A DNA stretch of 8,347 nucleotides from Chloroflexota bacterium (lineage in GTDB: Bacteria > Chloroflexota > Dehalococcoidia > Dehalococcoidales > JAUYDJ01): positions 1 through 8,347 of the forward strand of contig JAUYDJ010000185.1 of the NCBI GenBank assembly GCA_030690025.1, written 5' to 3'. The first letter of the stretch is position 1, and each line of letters starts with the position of its first letter. The notes under the pieces are model-generated. The model searched no databases. It was not told the DNA's origin and worked only from the letters and a program-made list of their open reading frames with translations. Shown here piece after piece: positions 1 through 6,442 of the stretch. The position numbers and the translations under genes are program-made.

Positions 1-1
1 C

Positions 2-382
2 GTCCAGGCTATCGTTGATGCCACCCTCCAGACGAAACCCGCGGGAGCCACCCATTGGAGCCGCCGAACTATGGCCAAGGCCCAAGGCGTCAGCCACTCG
101 ATGGTCCACCGCATCTGGGACGCCCATGGATTGCAGCCCCACCGGACCAAACGGTTCAAGCTCTCGAAGGATCTTCGCTTCACGGAGAAACTCACCGACG
201 TCGTGGGGCTGTACCTCAACCCTCCGGACAAGGCCATCGTCCTTTGCGTGGACGAGAAGAGCCAGATTCAAGCCCTGCAGCAGCACACGCGCATTACGTA
301 CTCCCAATTCCCGGACAATGTAGCTCATCAAATTAAACCCTCGGTAAAGATAATATGCCCAAAATCAGCTCGCGCCAAGTAG
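2..382 (+). pseudogene. IS630-family transposase remnant, truncated at both ends
   Basis: The frame is open from base 2 at the window edge to a TAG at 380-382. An internal ATG at 71 is probably not the true start, because recognisable transposase sequence precedes it (TLQTKPAGATHWSRR). Read from ATG 71, residues 1-69 match the IS630 pattern as I remember it: the end of the helix-turn-helix (GVSHSMVHRIW, then LQPHR), the segment DVVGLYLNPPDKA, and the start of the DDE nuclease domain in VDEKSQIQAL. D61 would be the first catalytic Asp. After L69 (base 277) the usual continuation is absent and 34 unrelated codons follow before the stop. The second Asp and the Glu are therefore missing, and the product cannot be an active transposase. 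I see no terminal inverted repeat or target duplication. The element lies on the opposite strand to all other genes here, beyond their terminator. Confidence 0.85.
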
Positions 383-432
383 GCTTTTTACCAACCGGGG
401 TGGGTGCTAACACCTAAAACGATTTCTGTGAC

Positions 433-474
433 AAAAAGATAGTCCAGGCGCGCCTCCGGAAGCTCCTGGACTAT
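433..474 (-). terminator. Rho-independent terminator after the solo receiver gene
   Basis: Bases 439-448 and 465-474 are perfect 10-bp inverted arms (ATAGTCCAGG / CCTGGACTAT) separated by 16 bases. Inside that loop a further weak GC-rich pairing is possible around a CCGG core. Read on the minus strand the stem is followed by C and then five T residues (437-433), the usual layout of an intrinsic terminator. It begins 34 bases after the stop codon of the receiver gene at 509. On the plus strand no T-run follows, so the direction is minus. Confidence 0.75.
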
Positions 475-508
475 GTCTACTCCTGATGTTCCCACCCGGC
501 CAACCGGG

Positions 509-880
509 CTAATTCTGACAGATTGTCTTCTCGATGCGTGTCATCAACTCGTTAACGCCAAAGGGTTTAGTCAGGCAGCCCTCGGCACTCAGGTCCAGGC
601 CGCGCACCATGTCTTTTCTGGCCCCCCATGTGCTCAGCATTATAATGGGTACCTGGCACCACTGCCTGATGCGTAGGCACAGCTCAATACCGTCCATCCA
701 GGGCATGAGTATGTCCAGAATAATAAGGTCAGGCACCACCTGATTGAGCGTCTCCTTCAGCTCTTGCTTGCTGTCAGCCATACTCATAATCTGATAACCC
801 TTACCGGGCAAATTACTCTGAAGGACCCCCAGCAGCTCCGAATCATCGCTTATTATCAGTATCTTCTTCTCCATCAGCAT
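509..880 (-). CDS. Stand-alone receiver (CheY-like) response regulator
   Basis: This 123-residue protein is a single receiver domain with no output domain. Visible family residues are the acidic pair D12-D13, the phospho-acceptor D56 (in LIILDILMP), the switch residue S83 and the conserved K105 (in LTKPFG), so it should accept phosphate from a histidine kinase. I chose the ATG at 880 because AGGAG at 886-890 sits five bases upstream. ATG 874 (MEKKIL) is possible with wider spacing; an upstream in-frame ATG at 934 has no visible ribosome site and would add a tail unlike receivers. By hand alignment about 39 of 71 residues match the middle of the KdpE-like receiver encoded at 1242-1973. The usual GADDY before LTKPF is changed to SAEGC, replacing the conserved aromatic of the output face. 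It has its own terminator and a long upstream gap, so it is probably a separate transcript. Its partner kinase is unknown; the nearby kinases are candidates. Confidence 0.88.
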   Translation of the reverse strand: MLMEKKILIISDDSELLGVLQSNLPGKGYQIMSMADSKQELKETLNQVVPDLIILDILMPWMDGIELCLRIRQWCQVPIIMLSTWGARKDMVRGLDLSAEGCLTKPFGVNELMTRIEKTICQN

Positions 881-1073
881 CCTGTCTCCTTTTATCCTGG
901 ATTTCTCAATTCCCGCTATCAGACTAACATCCACACTGCAAACAAAACATAAATGTCAACGCCGATGGCATAAATATCCCGTAAAAATCGGAATACTCTA
1001 ACGAATGAGTTCGAGGAATTCTTGGGTATCATCGGTTAAGTGTCATTACTACGAAAATAGGTTTCAGGCTATT
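881..1073. other. Non-coding leader region, no gene seen
   Basis: This is the left half of the 361-base gap between the solo receiver and the KdpE-like regulator. It is more AT-rich than the flanking genes and should hold the promoter of the solo receiver gene. Reading the minus strand I see one TTGACA (959-954) but no convincing -10 element 16-18 bases downstream, so I do not call a promoter. No RNA gene or coding frame with a ribosome site is evident. Confidence 0.5.
886..890 (-). promoter_or_regulatory. Ribosome binding site setting the solo receiver start
   Basis: AGGAG within AAAAGGAGACAGG (minus strand) lies five bases before ATG 880. It favours this start over the in-frame ATG at 934, which has no such site. 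Confidence 0.6.
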
Positions 1074-1217
1074 GTGTCATTCTGAAGGATTCTTCCTGAA
1101 GGATTCTTCCTGAAGGGGGACGCCGCAGGCGGACGACTGAAGAATCCGTCAAAGAAGGACGGATTCTTCGTCCCGATGAAATCGAGGACGAAGCAATCTC
1201 TATAATTTCGAGATTGC
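1074..1217. repeat. Intergenic repeat cluster with tandem units and three hairpins
   Basis: The left part holds a 14-base tandem unit, TCTGAAGGATTCTT (1081-1094), repeated as CCTGAAGGATTCTT (1095-1108) and then a partial copy (1109-1120). The right part holds three consecutive hairpins. The first pairs 1139-1150 with 1158-1169 (GAAGAATCCGTC / GACGGATTCTTC, perfect). The second pairs 1166-1177 with 1181-1193 (CTTCGTCCCGAT against ATCGAGGACGAAG, one bulged A). The third pairs 1193-1200 with 1210-1217 (GCAATCTC / GAGATTGC). The first two share bases 1166-1169, so they compete. The words GTCATTCTGAAG, GAAGAATC and GAGATTGCTTCG resemble dispersed intergenic repeats I remember from genomes of anaerobes including Chloroflexota. 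The cluster lies just downstream of the long minus-strand gene series and may also help end or stabilise its transcript, though no T-run follows any hairpin. Confidence 0.7.
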
Positions 1218-1241
1218 CGCGGAAACCAAATGTAGAGATGC

Positions 1242-1973
1242 TCAGTGAGCGGGCTTCACCGCCACTGCGTCATCGCTGGCCGAATTGACGGCAAAGCGAT
1301 AGCCCACGCCGGGTATAGTAATAATATACCTGGGGTTCTCCGGGTCGGCCTCTATTTTCTTCCGTACCCGCCCGACGAACACCCGCAGGTACTCCTTCTC
1401 GTCAAAATACTGCTCGCCCCACACCCGCTGCAGGAGCATGGTATGAGTGAGCACCTTATCCGGGTTGGCTGCCAGTTGCTGCAGCAGGGAGTATTCGGTC
1501 GGGGTGAGCTTCACCTCGGTGCCGGCCAGGGTTACCCGCCTCATGGCGAAGTTAATCTCCAGGTCGCCACAGCTAAACGCCGACTGCACCGGGGCGACTC
1601 TGGCAGCATCGGAGTGGCGGAAGGCAGTCTTAACCCGCGCCATCAGCTCGGCAATACCGAAGGGCTTGGTCAGATAGTCGTCAGCACCCAGCTCCAGGCA
1701 CTTGACCTTGTCCTTTTCATCACCGCGCGCGCTCAGTATGATAATCGGCACCTTAGACCACTCCCGTATACGGCGGCACACCTCCACTCCGTTGATGCCG
1801 GGCATCATGATATCCAGTATTATTAAATCGACCAGCTCCTTCTCCACCACCTGCAGCGCCTCTTCACCGCATACTACGGTGATAACGTCATAACCCCGGG
1901 CCTTGAGGTTGGCCGAAAGTAGTCTCGATATGGCCACGTCATCGTCTACAACCAGAATCTGCGTCTTGTCCAT
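1242..1973 (-). CDS. KdpE-like OmpR-family response regulator (receiver plus winged helix)
   Basis: This is a 243-residue two-domain transcription factor. The receiver (about 1-120) has D10-D12, phospho-acceptor D54 (in LIILDIMMP), switch residue S81 and K103 with the classic GADDYLTKPFG. The winged-helix domain (about 133-230) contains KLTPTEYSLL at its start, the recognition-helix region VWGEQYFDEKEYLRVFVGRVRKKI (in pieces W185, D191, Y195, R202, R204) and the closing PGVGYRF wing. Length and layout are normal for OmpR/PhoB regulators; the EKEYLRVFV stretch is KdpE-like, but nothing here shows potassium genes, so I give no symbol. ATG 1973 is chosen because AAGGAG lies seven bases upstream and the receiver starts right there. 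A longer frame up to 2192 would run back through the kinase gene and add about 73 residues unlike any receiver. It sits 10 bases after the hybrid kinase gene, its likely phosphate donor. Confidence 0.93.
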   Translation of the reverse strand: MDKTQILVVDDDVAISRLLSANLKARGYDVITVVCGEEALQVVEKELVDLIILDIMMPGINGVEVCRRIREWSKVPIIILSARGDEKDKVKCLELGADDYLTKPFGIAELMARVKTAFRHSDAARVAPVQSAFSCGDLEINFAMRRVTLAGTEVKLTPTEYSLLQQLAANPDKVLTHTMLLQRVWGEQYFDEKEYLRVFVGRVRKKIEADPENPRYIITIPGVGYRFAVNSASDDAVAVKPAH

Positions 1974-1979
1974 AACTTT

Positions 1980-1985
1980 CTCCTT
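1980..1985 (-). promoter_or_regulatory. Ribosome binding site overlapping the kinase stop codon
   Basis: AAGGAG (minus strand) shares its first two bases with the TAA stop of the hybrid kinase (1986-1984) and lies six bases before ATG 1973. The arrangement suggests that ribosomes finishing the kinase reinitiate on the regulator, and it settles the regulator's start. Confidence 0.75.
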
Positions 1986-3594
1986 AACTGGTAGGTAAAC
2001 TAAAGCTGAATTTAGCTCCCTTACCCGGTTCGCTCTCCACCCATATCCGGCCGCCGTGTGCCTCCACAATACCGCGGCAAATGCAGAGTCCCAGGCCCGT
2101 ACCTCCCTTGCGCCGCTGCGAGTCCGGCAGCTGGCAGAAACGCTCGAAGAGCCTCTGGTGATACTCGGGTGGAATGCCAATGCCCTGGTCACTTACGCTG
2201 ACAATAACTCCCTCGCCGTTACAGTGGGCCTCGACCCTGATTTCAGTCCCTTCCGCGGAATACTTCACCGAGTTCTCCACCAGGTTGGTCAGCACTTCGC
2301 CGATACGCACACTGTCTACCGCCACCGTGGGTATATCATCGGGCACCAGGAGCCGCAGCTGGTGGTTCAACGTCAGGTTGTCCAGCCGCCCTTTGATTGC
2401 CTCGATTATCTCGGCGACACTACGTCTCTCTCGCCGCACCTCGAGCGTGCCGGCTTCAAGCCGGGACATCACCAGCAGCTCATCGATTAGCCGTGCCAGG
2501 CGGTCGGCTTCCTTGTCTATCGTCTGCACAAAGCTGTGCCATGTCTCGGTATCAAAGCTCACATCCGGCTGCAACAGGCTGCTGGCGAACCCCTTGATAG
2601 CCGCTAGCGGCGTGCGCAGCTCATGGGACACGTTGGCCAACAGCTCGGTGCGCAGGGCATCCAGTTCCCGCAGCGCCCGGGCACTTGAGGCTTCCTCATA
2701 AAGCTCGGCGTTGCGCATCGCCATTGAAATTTCCCGGCCAATGGCGGTAAGCAGCTCTACCTCACGCGAGGTAAGACAGTGTTCGGCACGGGTGGCTACT
2801 CCCATCACCCCGATACTCTTCCCACCCATGACTAACGGAACACCGGCGTAGGACTGATACCCGGCTTTGACCAGCGCCGAGAGGACGGTATCGCCGTCGC
2901 CATCGATATTCCCGATAACAATCGGTTTGGCCAGTTTCAGGATACGGCCGAGGATACCATCCAGAGCCACCTTTTTCACGTTTTCCGCTGCCTGACCGCT
3001 TAACTGCCAGTATCCCTTCAGCACCAGATGGCCGTTCTCCAGAATATGCACGTAGCTGGCATCCACCAGCATGCACTCCGCCACTTTCCGCAGCGCCGAA
3101 TCCATTACCAGCGGCAGGTCCAGGGACTGCGATACTGTCTGTGACACCGAAAGCAGAATAACCGTCTCGCGGTTGCGCTGCTCCAATTCGTCAACCAGAC
3201 GCCGGTTCTCAAAGACCAACCGCTGTTTTTCAAGTCCCCGGGTAATAACCGACAGCAGGCGTTCCGGCTCTACCGGCTTCTCCAGGTAGGCAAAGGCACC
3301 ACGGTTCAGCGACTGCACCGTGTTCTGCACCGAGGAATAGCCCGTGAGCATTATGGCCATCATATCCGGATGGGCTTTAAGCAGCGTGGACAGCAGCTCG
3401 GTGCCATCCATATCCGGCAGGCTGATATCCAGAATGGCCACATTATAAAAGCGCTCCCCGGTTTTGGACAAAGCCCCGGCTGCTGACGGCGCCGTCGCCA
3501 CCTCATAACCCTTGGCCTGCAGGATAGCCTTGGCTACCTGCAGGAACCCGGGGTCATCGTCCACTACTAATATGCTCTCTTTTTCCTTCATCAC
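1984..3594 (-). CDS. Hybrid sensor histidine kinase, receiver-GAF-HisKA-HATPase
   Basis: This soluble 536-residue kinase has no membrane segment. Domains in order: an N-terminal receiver (about 6-122; D12-D14, phospho-acceptor D56, T84, K106); a short helical linker; a GAF-like sensor (about 145-295); HisKA with H324 in NVSHELRTPL; and a HATPase with N440 (NLVENSVKYS), D468 (DQGIGIP) and the G2 loop GGTGLGL (496-502). The kinase core resembles the KdpD C-terminal class. All catalytic motifs are intact. A receiver at the front rather than the back of a kinase suggests that it takes phosphate from another kinase, so its own activity may be gated. Numbering starts at GTG 3594, seven bases after AAAGGA; ATG 3591 is an equally good start that only loses one residue. 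The gene overlaps the upstream double-receiver gene by 41 bases and is followed at once by the KdpE-like regulator, its probable output. Confidence 0.92.
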   Translation of the reverse strand: MMKEKESILVVDDDPGFLQVAKAILQAKGYEVATAPSAAGALSKTGERFYNVAILDISLPDMDGTELLSTLLKAHPDMMAIMLTGYSSVQNTVQSLNRGAFAYLEKPVEPERLLSVITRGLEKQRLVFENRRLVDELEQRNRETVILLSVSQTVSQSLDLPLVMDSALRKVAECMLVDASYVHILENGHLVLKGYWQLSGQAAENVKKVALDGILGRILKLAKPIVIGNIDGDGDTVLSALVKAGYQSYAGVPLVMGGKSIGVMGVATRAEHCLTSREVELLTAIGREISMAMRNAELYEEASSARALRELDALRTELLANVSHELRTPLAAIKGFASSLLQPDVSFDTETWHSFVQTIDKEADRLARLIDELLVMSRLEAGTLEVRRERRSVAEIIEAIKGRLDNLTLNHQLRLLVPDDIPTVAVDSVRIGEVLTNLVENSVKYSAEGTEIRVEAHCNGEGVIVSVSDQGIGIPPEYHQRLFERFCQLPDSQRRKGGTGLGLCICRGIVEAHGGRIWVESEPGKGAKFSFSLPTS

Positions 3595-4327
3595 ACCGCT
3601 TTCCTTTGAACTGGTTTACCAGAGCCACCACTTCCGCCGGCTGAAACGGCTTGTAAAGACAGGTCAGGGCGGAGGCGGCTAACGCTTTCTCGATAACATC
3701 GCGCACTTCTTCACCGTAGCCGGTCATCATAATGGCAATTATGTTCGGGTTAATCTCCTTCAGCTTCAGATAGGTCTGTAGCCCATCCATAAAAGGTAGC
3801 TTCACATCGACAAAGGCGAGCTGGCAGGTCTTAGCCTGTGCTATTTGGATGGCCTCCTCACCGCTGCCGGCCACATCCACCCGGTATCCCTGCAGCTCCA
3901 GCAGGCGGGCCATGGTCTTACGGAAGTCATCGTCGTCGTCCACGATAAGAATAGGCGGGTTCACGGTAGCTTCCTTAATCAGCTCCATCAGCCGGGCGAT
4001 ATCTATCGGCTTATTGACGGTATGAAAGGCCCCTTCATCCCGGGCCGCCTTAAGCTCATCGTCTTCATAGTAAGCCGTCATCAAGATTACCTTGGTTTCG
4101 GGGTCAATCTCCTTCATCCTGCGAAAGGCTTCCACTCCATTCAAACCGGGCATGACCACGTCCATCAAGATGACGTCAAAGTGACGCGTCTTGAACTTGT
4201 CGACCGCGGCCAGCCCGTCACCGGCAGTATCGACGTTGTACCCTTTGTGCCTGAGTATCAGGGAGAAGGTCTTGAGTAAATCGGTGTTGTCATCAACTAC
4301 CAGTACACTCGCACCTGGCTCTTTCAT
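3554..4327 (-). CDS. Double receiver-domain protein without output domain
   Basis: The 257-residue product consists of two consecutive receiver domains. The first (about 6-121) has D12-D13, phospho-acceptor D56 (in ILMDVVMPG), T84 and K106 (NKP). The second (about 125-240) has an acidic run D130-D134, phospho-acceptor D174 (in FVDVKLPFMDG), T202 and K226 (YKPF). Both look able to be phosphorylated. Only about six residues separate them and there is no DNA-binding, enzyme or Hpt domain; the last 17 residues are basic and largely encoded within the overlap with the next gene. ATG 4327 follows a strong AAGGAGG (4340-4334) by six bases. The gene overlaps the upstream membrane kinase by 35 bases and the downstream hybrid kinase by 41 bases. 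This suggests a relay, adaptor or phosphate-sink role between the two kinases (inference). Confidence 0.92.
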   Translation of the reverse strand: MKEPGASVLVVDDNTDLLKTFSLILRHKGYNVDTAGDGLAAVDKFKTRHFDVILMDVVMPGLNGVEAFRRMKEIDPETKVILMTAYYEDDELKAARDEGAFHTVNKPIDIARLMELIKEATVNPPILIVDDDDDFRKTMARLLELQGYRVDVAGSGEEAIQIAQAKTCQLAFVDVKLPFMDGLQTYLKLKEINPNIIAIMMTGYGEEVRDVIEKALAASALTCLYKPFQPAEVVALVNQFKGKRCDEGKREHISSGR

Positions 4328-5828
4328 TCATATCCTCCTTTTTCTGAAGTGGCAGTCTTACCGTGAAGGTCGTTCCCTTATCTACCTGGCTGGCAACCTC
4401 GATTGTCCCGCTGTTCTGTTCGATAAGCCGCCGGGTGATGGCCAGTCCCAGGCCTATACCCCTGGGTTTGGTGGTAAAGAGCGGCTCAAAGAGTTTCTCC
4501 ATGTTTTCCTCGGGGATGCCGCAGCCGTTATCCCCGAACTTGACCCAGGCGCTGCTGTCCTCGGTCCCGGTGCTTATCCTGAGCTGCCCCCGGCCGCTTA
4601 TGGCCTGTATGGCATTGGAGATAATGTTGGCGAAGGCCCGTCCCACCTGCTCCGCGTCAACCATTATCTGCGGTGAAGTCCCGTTGAAATCATGCACCAC
4701 CGTTACATTCTCCGGCACGGTCAACCAGGACAGGCTCTCCTTGACCAGCTTGTTCAAGTCAACTTTAGCCAGAGTCGGTGGCCGCACACGGGTAAAATTC
4801 AGCAGGTCGGTGACAATCTTGTTGGATATATCAACCTGCTGGTCAAGCAGCTTCAGGGTGCCGGTAATATCCTCGTCAGTTTTACCATTCAGGCTCATAT
4901 TGAGCAGGTAAACGCAGTTCCGTATCACGTTAAGCGGATTGCGCAGCTCATGTCCTACCCCCGAGGCCAGCTCGCCAACCGCCGCCAGCCTTTCCGACCG
5001 GATGAGCTTTTCCTGGGCCTGCTCCAGGTCTTTGGTCCTCTTATCGACCATTTCTTCCAGCTGCTCGTAGTAGCCTTCCAGAGATATCTCCAGCTCTATA
5101 CCGTGAATGTCGCGACTAATTATTTCAACGAGTGTCTTGATAAGGGGATAATCCGCCTTCAAATAGGGACTGCGGCGCGTGGAGAATACTTCCACTTTCC
5201 CCAGCACTTCGCCACCTACCACCAGGTCTTCTACTATCCGGTTAGACGACTCACTGAAACCCGGGCTTTCAAATGTCTTGTCCCCCATCACAATCCTGAC
5301 ACCGGCCTTCTCACGGTACTGTATGGCCGGCGGGATAACCTTCACCACCGCCGAAAGGAACTCATCCACCGAATGGCTCTCCTCGGTGGCCTTACCCACG
5401 TTATAGAGACATTTCAGCTCGCTCAGGCTGCGGTGGCGCTGCTCATCGTTCTTCTGCAGCATGGCGATTACCGCCCCCACCGCGCTCAGGATAATGGCAA
5501 AAGACGTCGGCCGGAAGAGCGCCCCGGCATAGTTGGTGACGACAATGGCATAAGGCAGAATGAGCAGCATCGCCACCAGGGCGGTTATTACTGCACCCCC
5601 TACGCCCACCAAATAGGCGGCGTATACCACCGGGACAAAGAATACTAGGGCATAGAAGTCAATGCCATAAAAATCGTGCAGACCATCGAGCATGCCGTGG
5701 GCGGATGTCCAGCCAACGATGCTGGCAAATGTGGGCAGGTAGTAGATAATGGCGCAGATTACCATGATACCTGCAATCCGCCAGTACGGACTCACCCCGA
5801 TTCCTTTTGTATTACCTATACTCCTCAT
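4293..5828 (-). CDS. Membrane sensor histidine kinase (NtrB-like core)
   Basis: This 511-residue protein has about four hydrophobic membrane segments near residues 17-36, 60-75, 78-98 and 108-124. They are followed by a GAF-like sensor region (about 135-245), a charged coiled coil (about 249-282) and a complete kinase core. HisKA carries H293 in GVGHELRNPLNVI, the HELRNP form common in NtrB-type kinases. The HATPase shows N405 (NIISNAIQAI), D433 (GDNGCGIP), the F-box EPLFTTKP and G2 loop GIGLGL (457-462). It should sense a membrane or cytoplasmic cue and phosphorylate a receiver; the double-receiver protein encoded immediately downstream, overlapping by 35 bases, is the most likely target. 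I chose ATG 5828 because GGGAGG lies five bases upstream; a GTG at 5834 in the same frame sits inside that ribosome site. The membrane domain is not one I can name with certainty, and the ligand is unknown. Confidence 0.92.
   Translation of the reverse strand: MRSIGNTKGIGVSPYWRIAGIMVICAIIYYLPTFASIVGWTSAHGMLDGLHDFYGIDFYALVFFVPVVYAAYLVGVGGAVITALVAMLLILPYAIVVTNYAGALFRPTSFAIILSAVGAVIAMLQKNDEQRHRSLSELKCLYNVGKATEESHSVDEFLSAVVKVIPPAIQYREKAGVRIVMGDKTFESPGFSESSNRIVEDLVVGGEVLGKVEVFSTRRSPYLKADYPLIKTLVEIISRDIHGIELEISLEGYYEQLEEMVDKRTKDLEQAQEKLIRSERLAAVGELASGVGHELRNPLNVIRNCVYLLNMSLNGKTDEDITGTLKLLDQQVDISNKIVTDLLNFTRVRPPTLAKVDLNKLVKESLSWLTVPENVTVVHDFNGTSPQIMVDAEQVGRAFANIISNAIQAISGRGQLRISTGTEDSSAWVKFGDNGCGIPEENMEKLFEPLFTTKPRGIGLGLAITRRLIEQNSGTIEVASQVDKGTTFTVRLPLQKKEDMNERARCECTGS
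4334..4340 (-). promoter_or_regulatory. Strong ribosome binding site inside the membrane kinase gene
   Basis: AAGGAGG on the minus strand, six bases before ATG 4327, lies within the last codons of the membrane kinase gene. It supports separate initiation of the double-receiver gene in another frame and coupling to kinase translation. Confidence 0.75.
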
Positions 5829-5831
5829 CGC

Positions 5832-5839
5832 CACCTCCC
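5832..5839 (-). promoter_or_regulatory. Ribosome binding site of the membrane kinase
   Basis: GGGAGGTG on the minus strand matches the 16S anti-Shine-Dalgarno well and ends three to five bases before ATG 5828. It contains the alternative GTG codon at 5834, which argues against that codon being the start. Confidence 0.65.
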
Positions 5840-5860
5840 TTATCTTGATAGCCGGGCGGT

Positions 5861-6427
5861 TTAGCCCGGGACTCTTTTACCAGGCAAGATTCCCTTGCCC
5901 TGGTTACCTGGTCGACTCCACTCACGCATGAGTACTTTGACCTCCACCATATCCAAGAGCAGCTCCTGCGCCGTTACATCGGGCAGCGAGTTGATGAGGC
6001 CGCGGAGCACCGAGTCCTCTTCCGCCTCATCCTGCTCGAAGATACCGCCCATCAGTCCGCTCTTCTCCTCTTTATTCTCCTCAACCTGAGGCGACACGCC
6101 CAGCTTCGCCTGTTTCACCACCAATCCTTCGAGCTTGATTGGTTCAGGGGGTACTATCGTTTCAGTTAACCCCTCCAGCTTGACTGGCTCGGGCGGCGCC
6201 AGCTTGTCAGCCAGCTCCAGCTTAATTGGCCGGGGAATCACAAAGTCTTTAACCGGGTCACCGCTTTCCAGAGACTCCGGACCTGGCGCCGCCACTTCAG
6301 CCGCCGCCTTCTCCAGCTCTTCGGCTACTTCAGCAAAGCCATCTTTATCCAGCATTTCTTCGCCGGCAGCCGACTCTGATTTCGGCTTACGGAATTCGCG
6401 CAACCACTTTACCAGCCTGTTATTCAT
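5861..6427 (-). CDS. Acidic protein with proline-rich PEPxKLEGL repeats, function unknown
   Basis: I do not recognise a family for this 188-residue protein. Its layout is visible: a basic N-terminus (NNRLVKWLREFRKPK, 2-16), an acidic Ala/Glu-rich helical stretch (about 18-50), and three roughly 15-residue repeats at 65-107, built on PRPIKLEL, PPEPVKLEGL and PPEPIKLEGL. An acidic spacer follows, then a predicted helix at 150-170 (VTAQELLLDMVEVKVLMREW) and a Gly/Lys/Pro-rich tail. There is no signal peptide or membrane segment, so it should be cytoplasmic. The repeats resemble an extended linker or docking region joining two short helical ends. ATG 6427 is preferred: a G-rich site (GGGGGGTGA, 6438-6430) lies just upstream, and the in-frame GTG at 6433 falls within it. 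It lies 15 bases after the FlaI-like ATPase gene and 32 bases before the membrane kinase, so an adaptor between pilus machinery and signalling is conceivable (inference). Confidence 0.8.
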   Translation of the reverse strand: MNNRLVKWLREFRKPKSESAAGEEMLDKDGFAEVAEELEKAAAEVAAPGPESLESGDPVKDFVIPRPIKLELADKLAPPEPVKLEGLTETIVPPEPIKLEGLVVKQAKLGVSPQVEENKEEKSGLMGGIFEQDEAEEDSVLRGLINSLPDVTAQELLLDMVEVKVLMREWSRPGNQGKGILPGKRVPG

Positions 6428-6442
6428 AATCACCCCCCGTTT

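Noticed and set aside
495..508. Short inverted repeat CCCGG/CCGGG just after the solo receiver stop
   Set aside because: The arms are only five bases and no T-run follows; the 433-474 hairpin is a much better terminator.
881..934. Start of the solo receiver at ATG 934
   Set aside because: No ribosome site is seen before 934, while AGGAG sits five bases before ATG 880, where receiver sequence begins.
954..959. TTGACA on the minus strand as a -35 element for the solo receiver
   Set aside because: No credible -10 sequence lies 16-18 bases downstream, so one hexamer is not enough for a promoter call.
1081..1120. CRISPR-like array
   Set aside because: The 14-base units are directly adjacent with no spacers, and there are only two full copies.
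1193..1217. Intrinsic terminator for the long minus-strand transcript
   Set aside because: The 8-bp stem is sound but is followed by TTCG rather than a T-run, so it is listed as part of the repeat cluster only.
1245..1826. Plus-strand open frame of 193 codons
   Set aside because: It is antisense to the KdpE-like regulator and has no recognisable domain.
1974..2192. N-terminal extension of about 73 residues on the KdpE-like regulator
   Set aside because: The extension runs through the end of the hybrid kinase gene in another frame and is unlike a receiver; ATG 1973 has a well-placed AAGGAG.
4692..5648. Plus-strand open frame of 318 codons
   Set aside because: It lies antisense to the membrane kinase, whose motifs are complete, and the predicted product shows no recognisable domain; it is a shadow of GC-rich coding sequence.
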